Below are positions 6,845 through 15,175 of a DNA stretch of 37,499 nt, piece by piece. The DNA is taken from contig JAICYD010000069.1 of assembly GCA_025934375.1 (NCBI GenBank), forward strand, positions 1-37,499. Direction: 5' to 3'. A program made the translations under genes and the position numbers. This stretch comes from Streptosporangiaceae bacterium (GTDB lineage: Bacteria; Actinomycetota; Actinomycetes; Streptosporangiales; Streptosporangiaceae). How positions within the stretch are numbered: position 1 is the first letter of the stretch; each line of letters starts with the position of its first letter. The notes beneath the pieces were generated by a model. It had not been told where the DNA came from, did not search any database, and saw only the letters and a program-made list of their open reading frames with translations.

Positions 6845-8334
6845 CCACCGTGAGTGTCACCTATGAAGAGGCGCTGACCCGGTACGAGCCTGTCTTCGGG
6901 CTGGAGACGCACGTCGAGCTGGGCACGCGGACCAAGATGTTCTGCGGGTGCCTCACCACGTTCGGCGGTGAGCCCAACTCGCAGGTCTGCCCGGTCTGCC
7001 TGGGCCTGCCGGGCTCCCTGCCGGTGATGAACCGGATCGCGATCGAGTACACGATCAAGATCGGGCTGGCGCTGAACTGCTCGATCGCGTCATGGTGCCG
7101 GTTCGCGCGCAAGAACTACTTCTACCCCGACATGCCGAAGAACTTCCAGATCTCGCAGTACGACGAGCCGCTGTGCTTGGACGGCTACCTGGACGTCTCG
7201 GTCAACGGGCAGACGGTGCGGGTCGGCATCGAGCGCGTCCACCTCGAGGAGGACACCGGCAAGTCGCTGCACATCGGCGGCGCGACCGGGCGCATCCAGG
7301 GCGCGGAATACTCCCTGGTGGACTACAACCGGGCCGGGATCCCGCTCGTGGAGATCGTGACCAAGCCGGTGCCCGGGACGGGCTCGCTGGCCCCCGAGGT
7401 CGCGCGCGCGTACGTGACCGAGCTGCGCGACGTGCTCCGGTCGCTGGGCGTCTCCGACGTGCGGATGGAGGAAGGCTCGCTGCGCTGCGACGTCAACACG
7501 TCGCTGTCGCCTCTCGGCTCCGGGGCTTGGGGAACGCGGACCGAGACCAAGAACGTCAACTCGCTTCGCTCGGTCGAGCGGGCGGTTCACTCGGAAATCG
7601 AGCGGCAGGCCGCCGTCCTCGACGAGGGAGGCCGGGTGATCCAGGAGACCCGCCACTTCCACGAGGAGTCCGGGGAGACCACCTCGGGTCGTTCCAAGGA
7701 GGAAGCGCAGGACTACCGGTATTTCCCCGAGCCTGACCTGGTGCCGGTCGCCCCGGACGCCGCGTGGGTGGACGCCATCCGCACCTCGCTGCCCGAGCTG
7801 CCCTCGGCCCGGCGCGCGCGGCTGATCGCCGCGTGGTCGCTGTCGGACCTGGAATTCGAGTCGATGCGCAACGGCGGCGCGCTGGACGTGGTGGAGGCGA
7901 CCGTCGTGGCCGGAGCCTCGCCCAGGGACGCGCAAAAGTGGTGGATGGGCGAGCTCGCCCGCCGGGCGAACGACTCTGGCGTCGAGGTGTCAGCGCTCCC
8001 CATCACCCCCGCTGACGTGGCCCGGGTGTCGGCGCTGGTCTCCGCGGGGACGCTCAACGACCGGCTCGCCCGCGAGGTCCTCGACGGGGTGCTAGCCGGC
8101 GAGGGCACCCCCGACCAGGTCGTCGAAAAGCGCGGCCTGGCCGTCGTCAGCGACGACTCCGCGCTGCTGGCCGCGATCGACGAGGCGATCACGGCCAACC
8201 CGGAGGTGGCCGAGAAGGTCCGTTCCGGCAAGGTCGCGGCGTCCGGCGTGATCGTCGGCGCGGTCGTGCGCGCCACCCGCGGCCAGGCCGACGCGGCCCG
8301 CGTCCGCGAGCTGGTCCTGGAGCGCCTGAGTTAA
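6841..8334 (+). CDS. gatB: Asp/Glu-tRNA(Asn/Gln) amidotransferase subunit B
   Basis: A 497-residue GatB, the subunit that phosphorylates the misacylated tRNA side chain and amidates it with ammonia channelled from GatA. The N-terminal signature GLETHVELGTRTKMFCGC and the Cys pairs C-G-C ... CPVC (zinc site) are present. So are the KNYFYPDMPKNFQISQYD core and the QDYRYFPEPDL segment. The C-terminal helical YqeY-like tail ends in TRGQADAARVRELVLERL. Length and domains are complete. It is the last gene of the gat operon and is followed by a perfect GC-rich hairpin. Confidence 0.97.
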   Translation: MTTVSVTYEEALTRYEPVFGLETHVELGTRTKMFCGCLTTFGGEPNSQVCPVCLGLPGSLPVMNRIAIEYTIKIGLALNCSIASWCRFARKNYFYPDMPKNFQISQYDEPLCLDGYLDVSVNGQTVRVGIERVHLEEDTGKSLHIGGATGRIQGAEYSLVDYNRAGIPLVEIVTKPVPGTGSLAPEVARAYVTELRDVLRSLGVSDVRMEEGSLRCDVNTSLSPLGSGAWGTRTETKNVNSLRSVERAVHSEIERQAAVLDEGGRVIQETRHFHEESGETTSGRSKEEAQDYRYFPEPDLVPVAPDAAWVDAIRTSLPELPSARRARLIAAWSLSDLEFESMRNGGALDVVEATVVAGASPRDAQKWWMGELARRANDSGVEVSALPITPADVARVSALVSAGTLNDRLAREVLDGVLAGEGTPDQVVEKRGLAVVSDDSALLAAIDEAITANPEVAEKVRSGKVAASGVIVGAVVRATRGQADAARVRELVLERLS

Positions 8335-8371
8335 GACGGTAAGCCCGCGGGCCCCCCTCAACCCGCAGGCC

Positions 8372-8406
8372 CGAGCGGGGCGCGTCCCGGCGACGCGCCC
8401 CGCTCG
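8372..8406. terminator. Perfect GC-rich hairpin after gatB
   Basis: A 15-bp perfect inverted repeat (8372-8386 and 8392-8406) has a 5-nt loop CCGGC. It lies between gatB on the plus strand and the end of a minus-strand gene at 8427, so it probably terminates transcription from both sides. No T-run follows. Confidence 0.75.
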
Positions 8407-8426
8407 TCCGATCTCGGCCCCGATGC

Positions 8427-9419
8427 TCAGCTGGTTGGCGAGGGTGCCGGGAGGCTGGTGGTCGGGTAGGGGACCGGGGTACCCTTCGCGGGCGCCTGCA
8501 CTGGCTCGTGGAGAGTCCGCCCTACGAAGAGCAAGACCTCGCCGGGGGCCCAGGGGACGGCGTCGTACACGTGCCAGCCGTCCGGGACGCTGTGCGCGTT
8601 GGTGCTTCCGGTGCGGCTCTGGACGTTGAAGCGGGCGACGGACACATGCCTGGCGCGCAACTGGGCGACCACCTGGGCAACGGTCTTGCCCTTGATGGTC
8701 ATTCCGTGCATCGCCTCGCCCGGCGCGAACGCCGAGCCTGTCGAGATGTACTGCTCACGGGGCCGTGCCGCCCGGCCGAAGGCGATCGTGGCGGGGCCGT
8801 GGAACCCGGCCGGGACCTTGACGCCCACTGGGCAGAGGTCCCCGCCACCGGGCGTATTGCACGCTCCCTTGGCGGTGATGGGTATGAGGTGCGGTCCGGT
8901 GCCCGGCTCGTCCATGTAGAACACGGCACCGACGAGTGACGGCGAGACCGGGCTCATCTGAAGGGTGATGTTCAGGTGGTGGGCGGCGAACTCCGCCCGG
9001 TACACGGCGGGGTCGGCCAGCGGGTCGCGGACGATCACGGTGATGCTGCTCGAACTGGTGGTGAAGGCGAGCGCCGGCGCCGCCGTGGTCGTGGGCTGAA
9101 CTTGCCTCGAGGGCGAGGCCTGTCCCGACGGCAGGGCTCGCCCCGATGCCTGGCCGGAGGTCGCGGGCGGGGCGCTGGTGGAGCTAGCGGCCACGGCGAC
9201 GAACGCCGCCGCGGCGGACAGCCCGGCGACCAGCGGGATGGCCAGCAGCGCGCGCCGCTTGGTGGCGCGACCGGTTCGCTTGCCCGCCCGCCGGTAGCCG
9301 TCCGGCTGGTCGACGGGCGTGGCGGTGATCTGGCTGGCGAGGTCGGCCAGGGTCTGAGGCCGCGCCAGTCGCGCGGCCTCATTGTCAGTTACCGGGGAAA
9401 TCCGGGTGATCTCAATCAT
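8427..9419 (-). CDS. Membrane-anchored partner of the ECF sigma factor (unrecognised family)
   Basis: A 330-residue protein with a cytoplasmic N-terminal part of about 55 residues ending in Arg/Lys (KRTGRATKRR), one transmembrane segment at about 57-78, a Ser/Ala/Pro-rich linker and an extracellular C-terminal domain. The last third contains MHGMTIKGKTVAQVVAQL and WHVYDAVPWAPGEVLLFVG. This faintly recalls a PASTA-like fold, but I cannot assign it. Its ATG lies inside the end of the sigma-factor gene (8-nt overlap, ATGATTGA), so the two are translationally coupled. That arrangement and topology suggest an anti-sigma or sensor role. The zinc-binding HxxxCxxC motif of ZAS anti-sigma factors is absent. 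Confidence 0.7.
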   Translation of the reverse strand: MIEITRISPVTDNEAARLARPQTLADLASQITATPVDQPDGYRRAGKRTGRATKRRALLAIPLVAGLSAAAAFVAVAASSTSAPPATSGQASGRALPSGQASPSRQVQPTTTAAPALAFTTSSSSITVIVRDPLADPAVYRAEFAAHHLNITLQMSPVSPSLVGAVFYMDEPGTGPHLIPITAKGACNTPGGGDLCPVGVKVPAGFHGPATIAFGRAARPREQYISTGSAFAPGEAMHGMTIKGKTVAQVVAQLRARHVSVARFNVQSRTGSTNAHSVPDGWHVYDAVPWAPGEVLLFVGRTLHEPVQAPAKGTPVPYPTTSLPAPSPTS

Positions 9420-9975
9420 GGGCTATCTCCGTTCGGGCCAGTGAACCCCGGAGGGCGGGGGTCGGGACGCTGGCTAGTTCTGAGGCCATCCGCTTCCGGG
9501 CTCGGTACATGCGAACCCGGACCGTATTGCGTGAGCAGCCGAGCACGACCGCGATCTCGCCGTAGTCCAGGCCCTCCCACGCGTCCAGCGCGAGCAACTC
9601 GCGCTGGTCCGCGGGCAGGTGCCGGAACGCCGTCACGATCCGCGACTCCTCGGCAGTGTGCTGCGGGGGGCGATAGGCGGCGGCGAGGTCATTGCGCAGC
9701 CGATCGGCCAGCGCCAGCCTGCGGCGCTCGCCCCTATGGTGATTGGCTAGCGTCCGGCGAGCCACGCCGAACAGCCACAGCCGGGCCTCGGAGCCTGGCG
9801 GCACCTCCTCTAGGCGCCGCCAGCAGGTCAGGAACGTCTCAGCTATGACGTCCGCGGCATCATCAGGACTCGCGGTGCGGCGCACCACGTATCCGAGGAC
9901 GGCGGCGTGGCAGGCCTGGTATATCGCCTGGAAGCGGTCTTGCCGGTCATCGCTGGCGACGGGCGGGCTGGGCAC
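9412..9975 (-). CDS. ECF-family RNA polymerase sigma factor
   Basis: A 187-residue sigma-70 family protein containing only regions 2 and 4. Region 2 includes DDAADVIAETFLTCWRRLEEVP and RLWLFGVARRTLANHHRGERRR. Region 4 includes FRHLPADQRELLALDAWEGLDYGEIAVVLGCSRNTVRVRMYRARKR, with a clear helix-turn-helix. The GTG start at 9975 is preceded by AAGGGAG at a good distance. The downstream membrane protein gene overlaps its stop codon and is the probable regulator of its activity. The upstream spacer carries a 16-bp tandem repeat. Confidence 0.93.
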   Translation of the reverse strand: MPSPPVASDDRQDRFQAIYQACHAAVLGYVVRRTASPDDAADVIAETFLTCWRRLEEVPPGSEARLWLFGVARRTLANHHRGERRRLALADRLRNDLAAAYRPPQHTAEESRIVTAFRHLPADQRELLALDAWEGLDYGEIAVVLGCSRNTVRVRMYRARKRMASELASVPTPALRGSLARTEIAHD

Positions 9976-10050
9976 GCGTGACTCCCTTCAACGTTTCTCC
10001 CTCCGACACCTTGCACATGTCCGGCTCGCGTCCGCGCATTACAGCGCCCG

Positions 10051-10098
10051 TGAACCGCAGCGCGCCTGAACCGCAGCGCCCCTGAACCGCAGGGCCCC
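10051..10098. repeat. Three 16-bp tandem repeats upstream of the sigma-factor gene
   Basis: Three head-to-tail copies of tgaaccgcagcgcgcc (10051-10066, 10067-10082, 10083-10098) differ at only a few positions. A partial copy (cagcgcccg) precedes them and a TGA-starting stub follows. They lie between the end of the PanE-like gene (10125) and the start of the sigma-factor gene (9975), both on the minus strand. They could therefore bind a regulator, or they may be a neutral minisatellite. Confidence 0.85.
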
Positions 10099-10124
10099 TG
10101 ACGGCATGTGGAGATCGCCAGCGG

Positions 10125-11093
10125 TTACCGCAGGGAAGTGACGCGCCGGTCGTGGGTGGCCTCCAGCAGCCCGACCAGCTGGGTGATCAGCGCGTTGGCG
10201 GGGGCGGCGAGGCCGTGGGCCACCGCCCGCGACGCGATCGCGCCGTTCAGGTGGGCGATCTCGGTCGGCCGGCCGTTCAGCAGATCCTGCAGCGTGGACG
10301 CCAGGTGGTTACCCGAGGCGGCCGGATCGAACTGGGCCTTCATCAGCGCCAGCGCCGCGCCGGTATCGACGCGGACGCCCTCGGCCGCCGCCACCGTCGC
10401 CACCTCGGCCAGGATCGTCCCGGCGAGGTCATCGAAGCCGGGGTACCGGGCCAGCGCGGAGACCGGGATCGACGCGATTGTGCACAGGCTGTTCATGACG
10501 CAGTTGAAAGCGACCTTCGCCCAGATCACCGCCATCACGTCAGCCGAGGCTCGCGACAACAAGCCGGCCGATGAGAAGTCAGCCACAATTCGTTGGGCAG
10601 AGATGGCGGATTGCGAAGCGAGTCCTCCCAGCACGGTCTCGCCCGACCCGAGGGCACGGATGTGCCCGGGGCCGACAAGCTCGGTACCCAAAGTAGTCGT
10701 CCCGGCTAGCAGCCGCTCCCGCGGGACGTAGGGCAGCAACGCCTCGATGTTGCCCAGGCCGTTTTGCAGTGTCAGCACCCGCATGGCCGGACGGATGGCC
10801 CCAGCCGCGGCGGCGGCCACCGCCGCCGTCGCGGTCGCCTTCGCGAACACGATCACCAGGTCGGCGGGAGGGACGTCGTCGGCGGTCGCCGGGAACCGTG
10901 CAGCCCGAAACAATGCGGCCGGCACCCGGACCGCCCGCGTCCCGCGCTCGTCGGTGACCCGCAGCCCGTAGTCGTTGATGGCTGCCACGTGCGCTTCCCA
11001 GCCGTCCAGCAGCCGCACGTCATGCCCGCTAGCGGCCAGTGCCGCCCCGAAGCGGCAGCCCATCGCGCCGGCCCCGGCGATCGTGATCTTCAT
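10125..11093 (-). CDS. Ketopantoate reductase family (PanE-like) oxidoreductase
   Basis: A 322-residue NAD(P)-dependent reductase. The Rossmann motif GAGAMGCRFGAALAASGHDV is at the N-terminus, a LQNGLGNIEAL motif lies mid-protein, and the catalytic Lys is in VIWAKVAFNCVMNSL. ATG 11093 fits the motif (MKITIAGAGAMG). The longer frame upstream is a shadow of the dioxygenase gene. The start overlaps the dioxygenase stop codon (ATGA). Because it lies in an aromatic-ring-cleavage-type operon rather than with panB/panC, it may reduce a 2-oxo acid other than ketopantoate. That is an inference from context. Confidence 0.88.
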   Translation of the reverse strand: MKITIAGAGAMGCRFGAALAASGHDVRLLDGWEAHVAAINDYGLRVTDERGTRAVRVPAALFRAARFPATADDVPPADLVIVFAKATATAAVAAAAAGAIRPAMRVLTLQNGLGNIEALLPYVPRERLLAGTTTLGTELVGPGHIRALGSGETVLGGLASQSAISAQRIVADFSSAGLLSRASADVMAVIWAKVAFNCVMNSLCTIASIPVSALARYPGFDDLAGTILAEVATVAAAEGVRVDTGAALALMKAQFDPAASGNHLASTLQDLLNGRPTEIAHLNGAIASRAVAHGLAAPANALITQLVGLLEATHDRRVTSLR

Positions 11094-12169
11094 GGCCAGG
11101 CGGGCCCCAGCCCGGCCGGGGACGGCCAGTCGGCGGTCACCGACTCCTCGGCGGCGCCGGTGCCGGGCGTGCCGTAGCTGCGGAACGTCGATGGCAGCCG
11201 GGCACCCCATCCCGGCTTGGCGGCGTACTCGGCCGCCGTCCACACGACCGGCTCGTCGTCGGGGTCGAAGCCCAGGTACCCGCCGCTGCAGACCTCGATG
11301 CGGTTCCCGCCCGGCTCGCGCGTGTACAGGTAGAACCCCTGGATCGGGATGTGACGGGACGGCCCGGCCTCGATCGGCACGTTGGCGTCGTTCATCAGGT
11401 CCGCCGTGCGCAGCACGTCCTCCCGGGAGTCCACCCAGAACGCCAGGTGGTGCAGCCGGCCCCGCCCTTCCAGGTAGTCCCGGACGTAGATGACCTCGTG
11501 CCCCTGCACCGTCGATGACAGCCAGGCGCCGTCTTCCGACCCGTCCTCCCGGCGGATGATCTCCAACGTCCGCAGCGCGAACCCGTCCTCCCAAAACGAC
11601 CGGCATGCCCGTACGTCGCGCGCCATCAGGTTGACGTGCTCTAGCCGGCGCACGTTCGCTCCGCGGCCCCGGTACCGCTGATGGTTGGACTTCATGGCCG
11701 GACGATCGTCTTCCGCCTCAACGAGTCCCCGGTACTTGCTGGTTTCGTAGTAAATCCGCACGTTGTGGCCATCGGGGTCGGTGAATTCATACGCCGGCCC
11801 CTTGCCGGCGTCTGGCTCGACCCAGGCGCCGTCGATTCCGGCGTCCTTCAGCCACTGAACCCGCCGCGCCAGGGCTTCGGGTCCCCAGGTCCGCAGGGCC
11901 ATGTGCCCGAGCCCGGCGTGATCGCCCGCCGTCAGTTTGAGGCAGTACGCCTCGTAGTCGCCGTGCCCGCGCAGGTACACCGAATCGCTTGCCTCCGCGA
12001 CGACGGTGAGGCCGAGCAGGCCAGTGAAGTACGCGAGGCTCGCTTCCGGCGTCGGGGTCAGCAACTCCGCGTGGCCGATATGGGCGATGTCGCGCACATC
12101 CCGGGGGGGACGGATGATGCTCGGCGGGGATACTGCGTTCGTCCCCCCGGGAGTTGGCTGTTCGGTCAT
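11090..12169 (-). CDS. Extradiol dioxygenase, catechol 2,3-dioxygenase-like (VOC superfamily)
   Basis: A 359-residue two-domain type I extradiol dioxygenase that would open an aromatic diol ring next to the hydroxyls using Fe(II) and O2. The catalytic C-terminal domain shows the ligand set: H178 (RRLEHVNLMARD), H240/H241 (GRLHHLAFWVDS) and E292 (GGNRIEVCSGG). The segment EDVLRTADLMNDANVPIEAGPSRH resembles XylE-type enzymes. The N-terminal domain is the usual degenerate copy (HIGHAELLTPTPEASLAYF). ATG 12169 has GAGGGG upstream. It lies 73 nt after the cupin gene and overlaps the PanE-like gene by 4 nt. The natural substrate cannot be read from the sequence. Confidence 0.9.
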   Translation of the reverse strand: MTEQPTPGGTNAVSPPSIIRPPRDVRDIAHIGHAELLTPTPEASLAYFTGLLGLTVVAEASDSVYLRGHGDYEAYCLKLTAGDHAGLGHMALRTWGPEALARRVQWLKDAGIDGAWVEPDAGKGPAYEFTDPDGHNVRIYYETSKYRGLVEAEDDRPAMKSNHQRYRGRGANVRRLEHVNLMARDVRACRSFWEDGFALRTLEIIRREDGSEDGAWLSSTVQGHEVIYVRDYLEGRGRLHHLAFWVDSREDVLRTADLMNDANVPIEAGPSRHIPIQGFYLYTREPGGNRIEVCSGGYLGFDPDDEPVVWTAAEYAAKPGWGARLPSTFRSYGTPGTGAAEESVTADWPSPAGLGPAWP

Positions 12170-12242
12170 GATGCTCCCCTCGACCGGACCAGGTCCCGCA
12201 ATATTGCCGCGGCCATGCCGGACAGCATCGTCAGGTCGCAAG

Positions 12243-12596
12243 TTAGCCGTCGGAGCCGCTTTCGTCGGCAGCGTAATAGTCCTCGCGGCGCGGGTTGAAC
12301 ACCGACAGGTCGACCATTGGCTCATCGCCGGCCGCGACGGCGAAGTGCAGCACCCCGGAGGGGACCACGAGCATGTCACCCGGCTTGACCTCGGCGGTCT
12401 CATCGCCGACGGTGAACGTCCCGTGCCCGGAGACGATGTAGACGATCTGCTCATGCGGGTGAGTGTGCGGCCGGGGCTCGTGCCCGGGCGTGAGCTCGCC
12501 CCAGGCCAGCGTGGCCCCCTCACCGGAGAACGACCGCCGCGTAACCCCAGGCCGCGCCTGCGCCACCTTGAGTTCATCGATGTTCGCCTTCTTCAC
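12243..12596 (-). CDS. Single-domain cupin protein
   Basis: A 117-residue cupin. Motif 1 is PHTHPHEQIVYIVSG, providing two His and one Glu (metal ligands), and motif 2 is PGDMLVVPSGVLHFAV, providing the final His. Proteins of this kind act as small dioxygenases, isomerases or sensors. It is the first gene of the cupin / dioxygenase / reductase operon. The GTG start has little Shine-Dalgarno sequence. A TATATG box 6 nt upstream (on the minus strand, 12603-12608) suggests a leaderless message. Confidence 0.88.
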   Translation of the reverse strand: MKKANIDELKVAQARPGVTRRSFSGEGATLAWGELTPGHEPRPHTHPHEQIVYIVSGHGTFTVGDETAEVKPGDMLVVPSGVLHFAVAAGDEPMVDLSVFNPRREDYYAADESGSDG

Positions 12597-12669
12597 ACGC
12601 GGAACATATATGATCCGCCTGCCTCCGGCAAGGGGGCCACCGCGGCCACGCCAGCTCTTCTTAACCGAG

Positions 12670-13293
12670 TTAACCGAGCGCGTACCACTGCGCTGAGTTC
12701 GCGGAATCGTATGGCTCGGCTATCAGCCGGTTACCGTTTTGGTCCAGGAAGGTGTTCGCCTCCATGGCGTACGGTAGTTGGCCAGAACCAGCTTCGCCGA
12801 ACACGTTGACGAGCACGAACTGGTTACCTGGATCGGGCGAGTTGAAGGCGGGTATCAGTTCCCATATCGTCAGGTTGCTTATGCAGGACTCCTGAACCAG
12901 GTTCGTGCCCGCGATCTGGCTATAGGGCATGCTCCCGGCGTTCTGGGTTAGTCCGATGCACAGGCCCGAGCCCGTGTTGGCGATCCGGTACATGGGGGCG
13001 GGGCCGCCGAGATACTGGCCCTGGTAAGCGAACTGCCAGCGCTGCGGGGTGCCGTTGGAGGCGTAGCCGTGGCAGCGCCATAGTTGCAGCGAAGAAAATT
13101 GCGTGGTCGAGCTGCTGTTGTCGGCGCACAGGGTGATGCCGTTGGCGTTGATCTCCGGGGCGAAGATCTCGGCCCACGCGTTAGCCGGCGGTACTACGTC
13201 CGCGCGCGCGGTCCCGGTCCCGGCCATGGTCAGGCCGGCGGCCAGCGCGACGGCGGCGAGTGTCCCGGCCAGTTTCTTGAAGCGATGTTGCAT
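12670..13293 (-). CDS. Secreted ricin-like beta-trefoil protein
   Basis: A 207-residue protein with a classical signal peptide: basic start MQHRFKK, a hydrophobic core, and a probable signal-peptidase site after GTARA (about residue 31). The mature part contains LQLWRCHGY, TPQRWQFAY and a final SAQWYALG. These match the Q-x-W-type repeats and buried strands of ricin-type beta-trefoil lectins. No catalytic domain is attached. It may bind carbohydrate outside the cell or be a degenerate lectin. The ATG is preceded by a very strong Shine-Dalgarno stretch (aggaggagggg). A degenerate repeat array lies upstream. Confidence 0.75.
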   Translation of the reverse strand: MQHRFKKLAGTLAAVALAAGLTMAGTGTARADVVPPANAWAEIFAPEINANGITLCADNSSSTTQFSSLQLWRCHGYASNGTPQRWQFAYQGQYLGGPAPMYRIANTGSGLCIGLTQNAGSMPYSQIAGTNLVQESCISNLTIWELIPAFNSPDPGNQFVLVNVFGEAGSGQLPYAMEANTFLDQNGNRLIAEPYDSANSAQWYALG

Positions 13294-13460
13294 GCGCCCC
13301 TCCTCCTAGTCTGCGAGGCGGGCCCGGTCGCTGCACCGGGCACCGCCGCCACGGTAGGGACTGGGGCTGGCGCGGCGCTGAAGTAGCACTGAAGCCGGTC
13401 GCCACCATTCGCCGGCTTCGTCCGCGCCAGCGGATTCGGGGTGCTGGTCGGGCCGGTCTC

Positions 13461-13640
13461 GTTCCGTGGCCCAGTGGCCAGCGACCCGGGATCGTTCCGG
13501 GCCTGGAGGGCCATTGACCCGCTCTATCCGCGTCTGGAGGGCCAACGACCGCCACGCGTTCCGTGCCTGAAGGGCCAATGCCCCGGCACTATCTGGGGTA
13601 AGAGGGCCATTGACCCGGCCCGGGCGCGGTGGTTATCGGG
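13461..13640. repeat. Degenerate tandem repeat array, period 31-33 bp
   Basis: At least five related units start near 13461, 13494, 13525, 13558 and 13590. Each carries a version of gttccgggcctggagggcca followed by an attgacccg-like segment. The most conserved part is agggcca, found at 13507, 13538, 13571 and 13603. A sixth weak unit may follow to about 13640. The copies diverge without unique spacers. The array fills the 423-bp gap between accE and the ricin-like gene, in which I see no gene. Confidence 0.65.
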
Positions 13641-13716
13641 GCATCACTGCCATCGGCCCGGTCCGGGCGGGCTGGATACCGGGTATCAGGGCCGCTCGCC
13701 AGCGAGGAACCCGGCG

Positions 13717-13944
13717 TTAGCGGGGAAGCGCGCAGCGGCGCCAGCCGCCAGGGGACGCGTAGACGGGTGAGCGCAGGAGGCGCGAGCGGTCGGTCCAGGC
13801 GCTGGCCGGCTTGGCCGGCTCGGGACGCGCGGCGCTAGCGCGGGCCGACGCGACCACCGCCAGCGCCGTGACCAGCGAGGCGATCTCTTCGGCGGTGACG
13901 TCGCCGTGGACCACCCGCAGGTACGGGATGGAAATATCAGCCAC
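13717..13944 (-). CDS. accE: Acyl-CoA carboxylase epsilon subunit
   Basis: A protein of about 75 residues with the typical AccE/PccE layout: N-terminal PYLRVVHGDVTAEEIASLV, an Ala/Pro-rich linker, then SAWTDRSRLLRSPVYASPGGWRRCALPR at the C-terminus. The epsilon subunit stabilises the biotin-carboxylase/carboxyltransferase complex in actinobacteria. It is normally encoded directly downstream of accD (accD5/accE5 in mycobacteria), but here no AccD gene is nearby. GTG 13944 overlaps the end of the NYN-domain gene by 8 nt. The carboxyltransferase partner must be encoded elsewhere. Confidence 0.85.
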   Translation of the reverse strand: MADISIPYLRVVHGDVTAEEIASLVTALAVVASARASAARPEPAKPASAWTDRSRLLRSPVYASPGGWRRCALPR

Positions 13945-14911
13945 GGGACCTGCCGATGACGATGCCGAACTCGCGGTGGACGCGAGCCCAGAACGCGTCC
14001 CGCAGCCACTCGCGCGCCTCCTGGTACGGGCGCAGCGACTGGCCGAGCTCCTTCTCCGCCTCGACCAGGAGCTCCTTGTCGATGACCGGCGGCAGTATCG
14101 GGCCCGGCAGCAGGTCGCGGATGTTGTCCTGGCCCCGGGTGAGGATCCACTTGTGCGCGACGTGCTCGCCGGCTTCCTCGACATGCCGGCGATCCGGGCC
14201 GAGCTTGGGTAGCGGCCCGGTGGATGACATGTGCGAGCCGCGCACCATCGGGATCGGCGCGGTCGTCCGGTTGTGCCGCTCGCCGAAGATCTGGGCCGGC
14301 GTCGGAGTGGCGGCTTGCGGGTCCGGCCGGGCCTGCTCGGGGACCGGGTTCCGGGTGAAGTACGGGCGCAGGAACCCCGTCTCGAGCACGTCGACGGTGT
14401 CGGATTCCCACACGAGCCGCTCGGCCTGGTTGGTCCCGTACGGCGGCTCGATTCCCCACAAGTGCACCCGCACGCCGAAGGCCTGCGCCGCCTCGACGGC
14501 GGGCACCATGTCCTCGTCCCCGGCGATCAGCACCGCGTCGGTGATGGCACGGTGCCGGGCCAGCGCCTCCATGTCGGCGCGGATGTTGGCGTCGACGCCC
14601 TTTTGCTGGCCCCGGGCGTTCAGGTTGCCCAGGCGCAGCTTGACCCAGGCCATCTGCGCCACGACGCGCTGGTCGATCGTGGGAACGCGGTCGCGCGCCG
14701 CGTCATACCAGTAGACCCGCAGCAACTCGCCGCGGAAGGACTCGTCCGCGTACTTGGTGATGGACGAGATCAGCCCGACCGCGTCGACCCGGAAGTCCCG
14801 CCGCGAGCTGGTACCGAAGAGGAGCTCGCCAGCGGCCGCGTAGATATACCCGACGTCAACCATTACTGCGTACCTGGCGAGGACGGGCATCGGGGCGGCG
14901 AATTCGCTCAT
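13937..14911 (-). CDS. NYN-domain (LabA/PIN-like) putative ribonuclease
   Basis: A 324-residue protein. The N-terminal 170 residues form a NYN domain: MVDVGYIYAAAGELLFG carries the first acidic residue, then KGVDANIRADMEALA and VLIAGDEDMVPAVEAAQAFGVRV carry the others, as in metal-dependent PIN-like RNases. A Pro-rich linker follows. The C-terminal part, WILTRGQDNIRDLLPGPILPP through REWLRDAFWARVHREFG, is helical and unassigned. RNA is the likely substrate. The ATG is divergent from ppc across 277 nt. Its stop codon overlaps accE. Confidence 0.85.
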   Translation of the reverse strand: MSEFAAPMPVLARYAVMVDVGYIYAAAGELLFGTSSRRDFRVDAVGLISSITKYADESFRGELLRVYWYDAARDRVPTIDQRVVAQMAWVKLRLGNLNARGQQKGVDANIRADMEALARHRAITDAVLIAGDEDMVPAVEAAQAFGVRVHLWGIEPPYGTNQAERLVWESDTVDVLETGFLRPYFTRNPVPEQARPDPQAATPTPAQIFGERHNRTTAPIPMVRGSHMSSTGPLPKLGPDRRHVEEAGEHVAHKWILTRGQDNIRDLLPGPILPPVIDKELLVEAEKELGQSLRPYQEAREWLRDAFWARVHREFGIVIGRSRG

Positions 14912-15175
14912 CGTCTTACGACTTTAGGGCAGTCAGGCAGGTGCGCGGGCCAGGTTACGGTCTCCGGGCGGCTGCCCGCAGCCCGAACTCAGGCGCCCGG
15001 TTCCGCGCCAGCGGGCCCGGCTCGGTGAAACTTCCCCCGTCCGCCGGCAGCGCGATCGCTCCCGCGCGGTCAGCTTCCCTCCTGTGGGCTGCTCTTCCGC
15101 CTCCGCCGCCGACCCCGGGCTGGTCATAGGGGGTAAGAGTAACGGGGCGGATGGTTGGGCTTAACCTCGGCAGGT

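Noticed and set aside
11094..11606. N-terminal extension of the PanE-like frame
   Set aside because: The extension overlaps the dioxygenase coding sequence in another frame and is Arg/Gly-rich. The Rossmann motif begins at ATG 11093.
13461..13640. Possible CRISPR array
   Set aside because: Units are continuous and degenerate at 31-33 bp with no constant repeat and unique spacers, and no cas gene is near.
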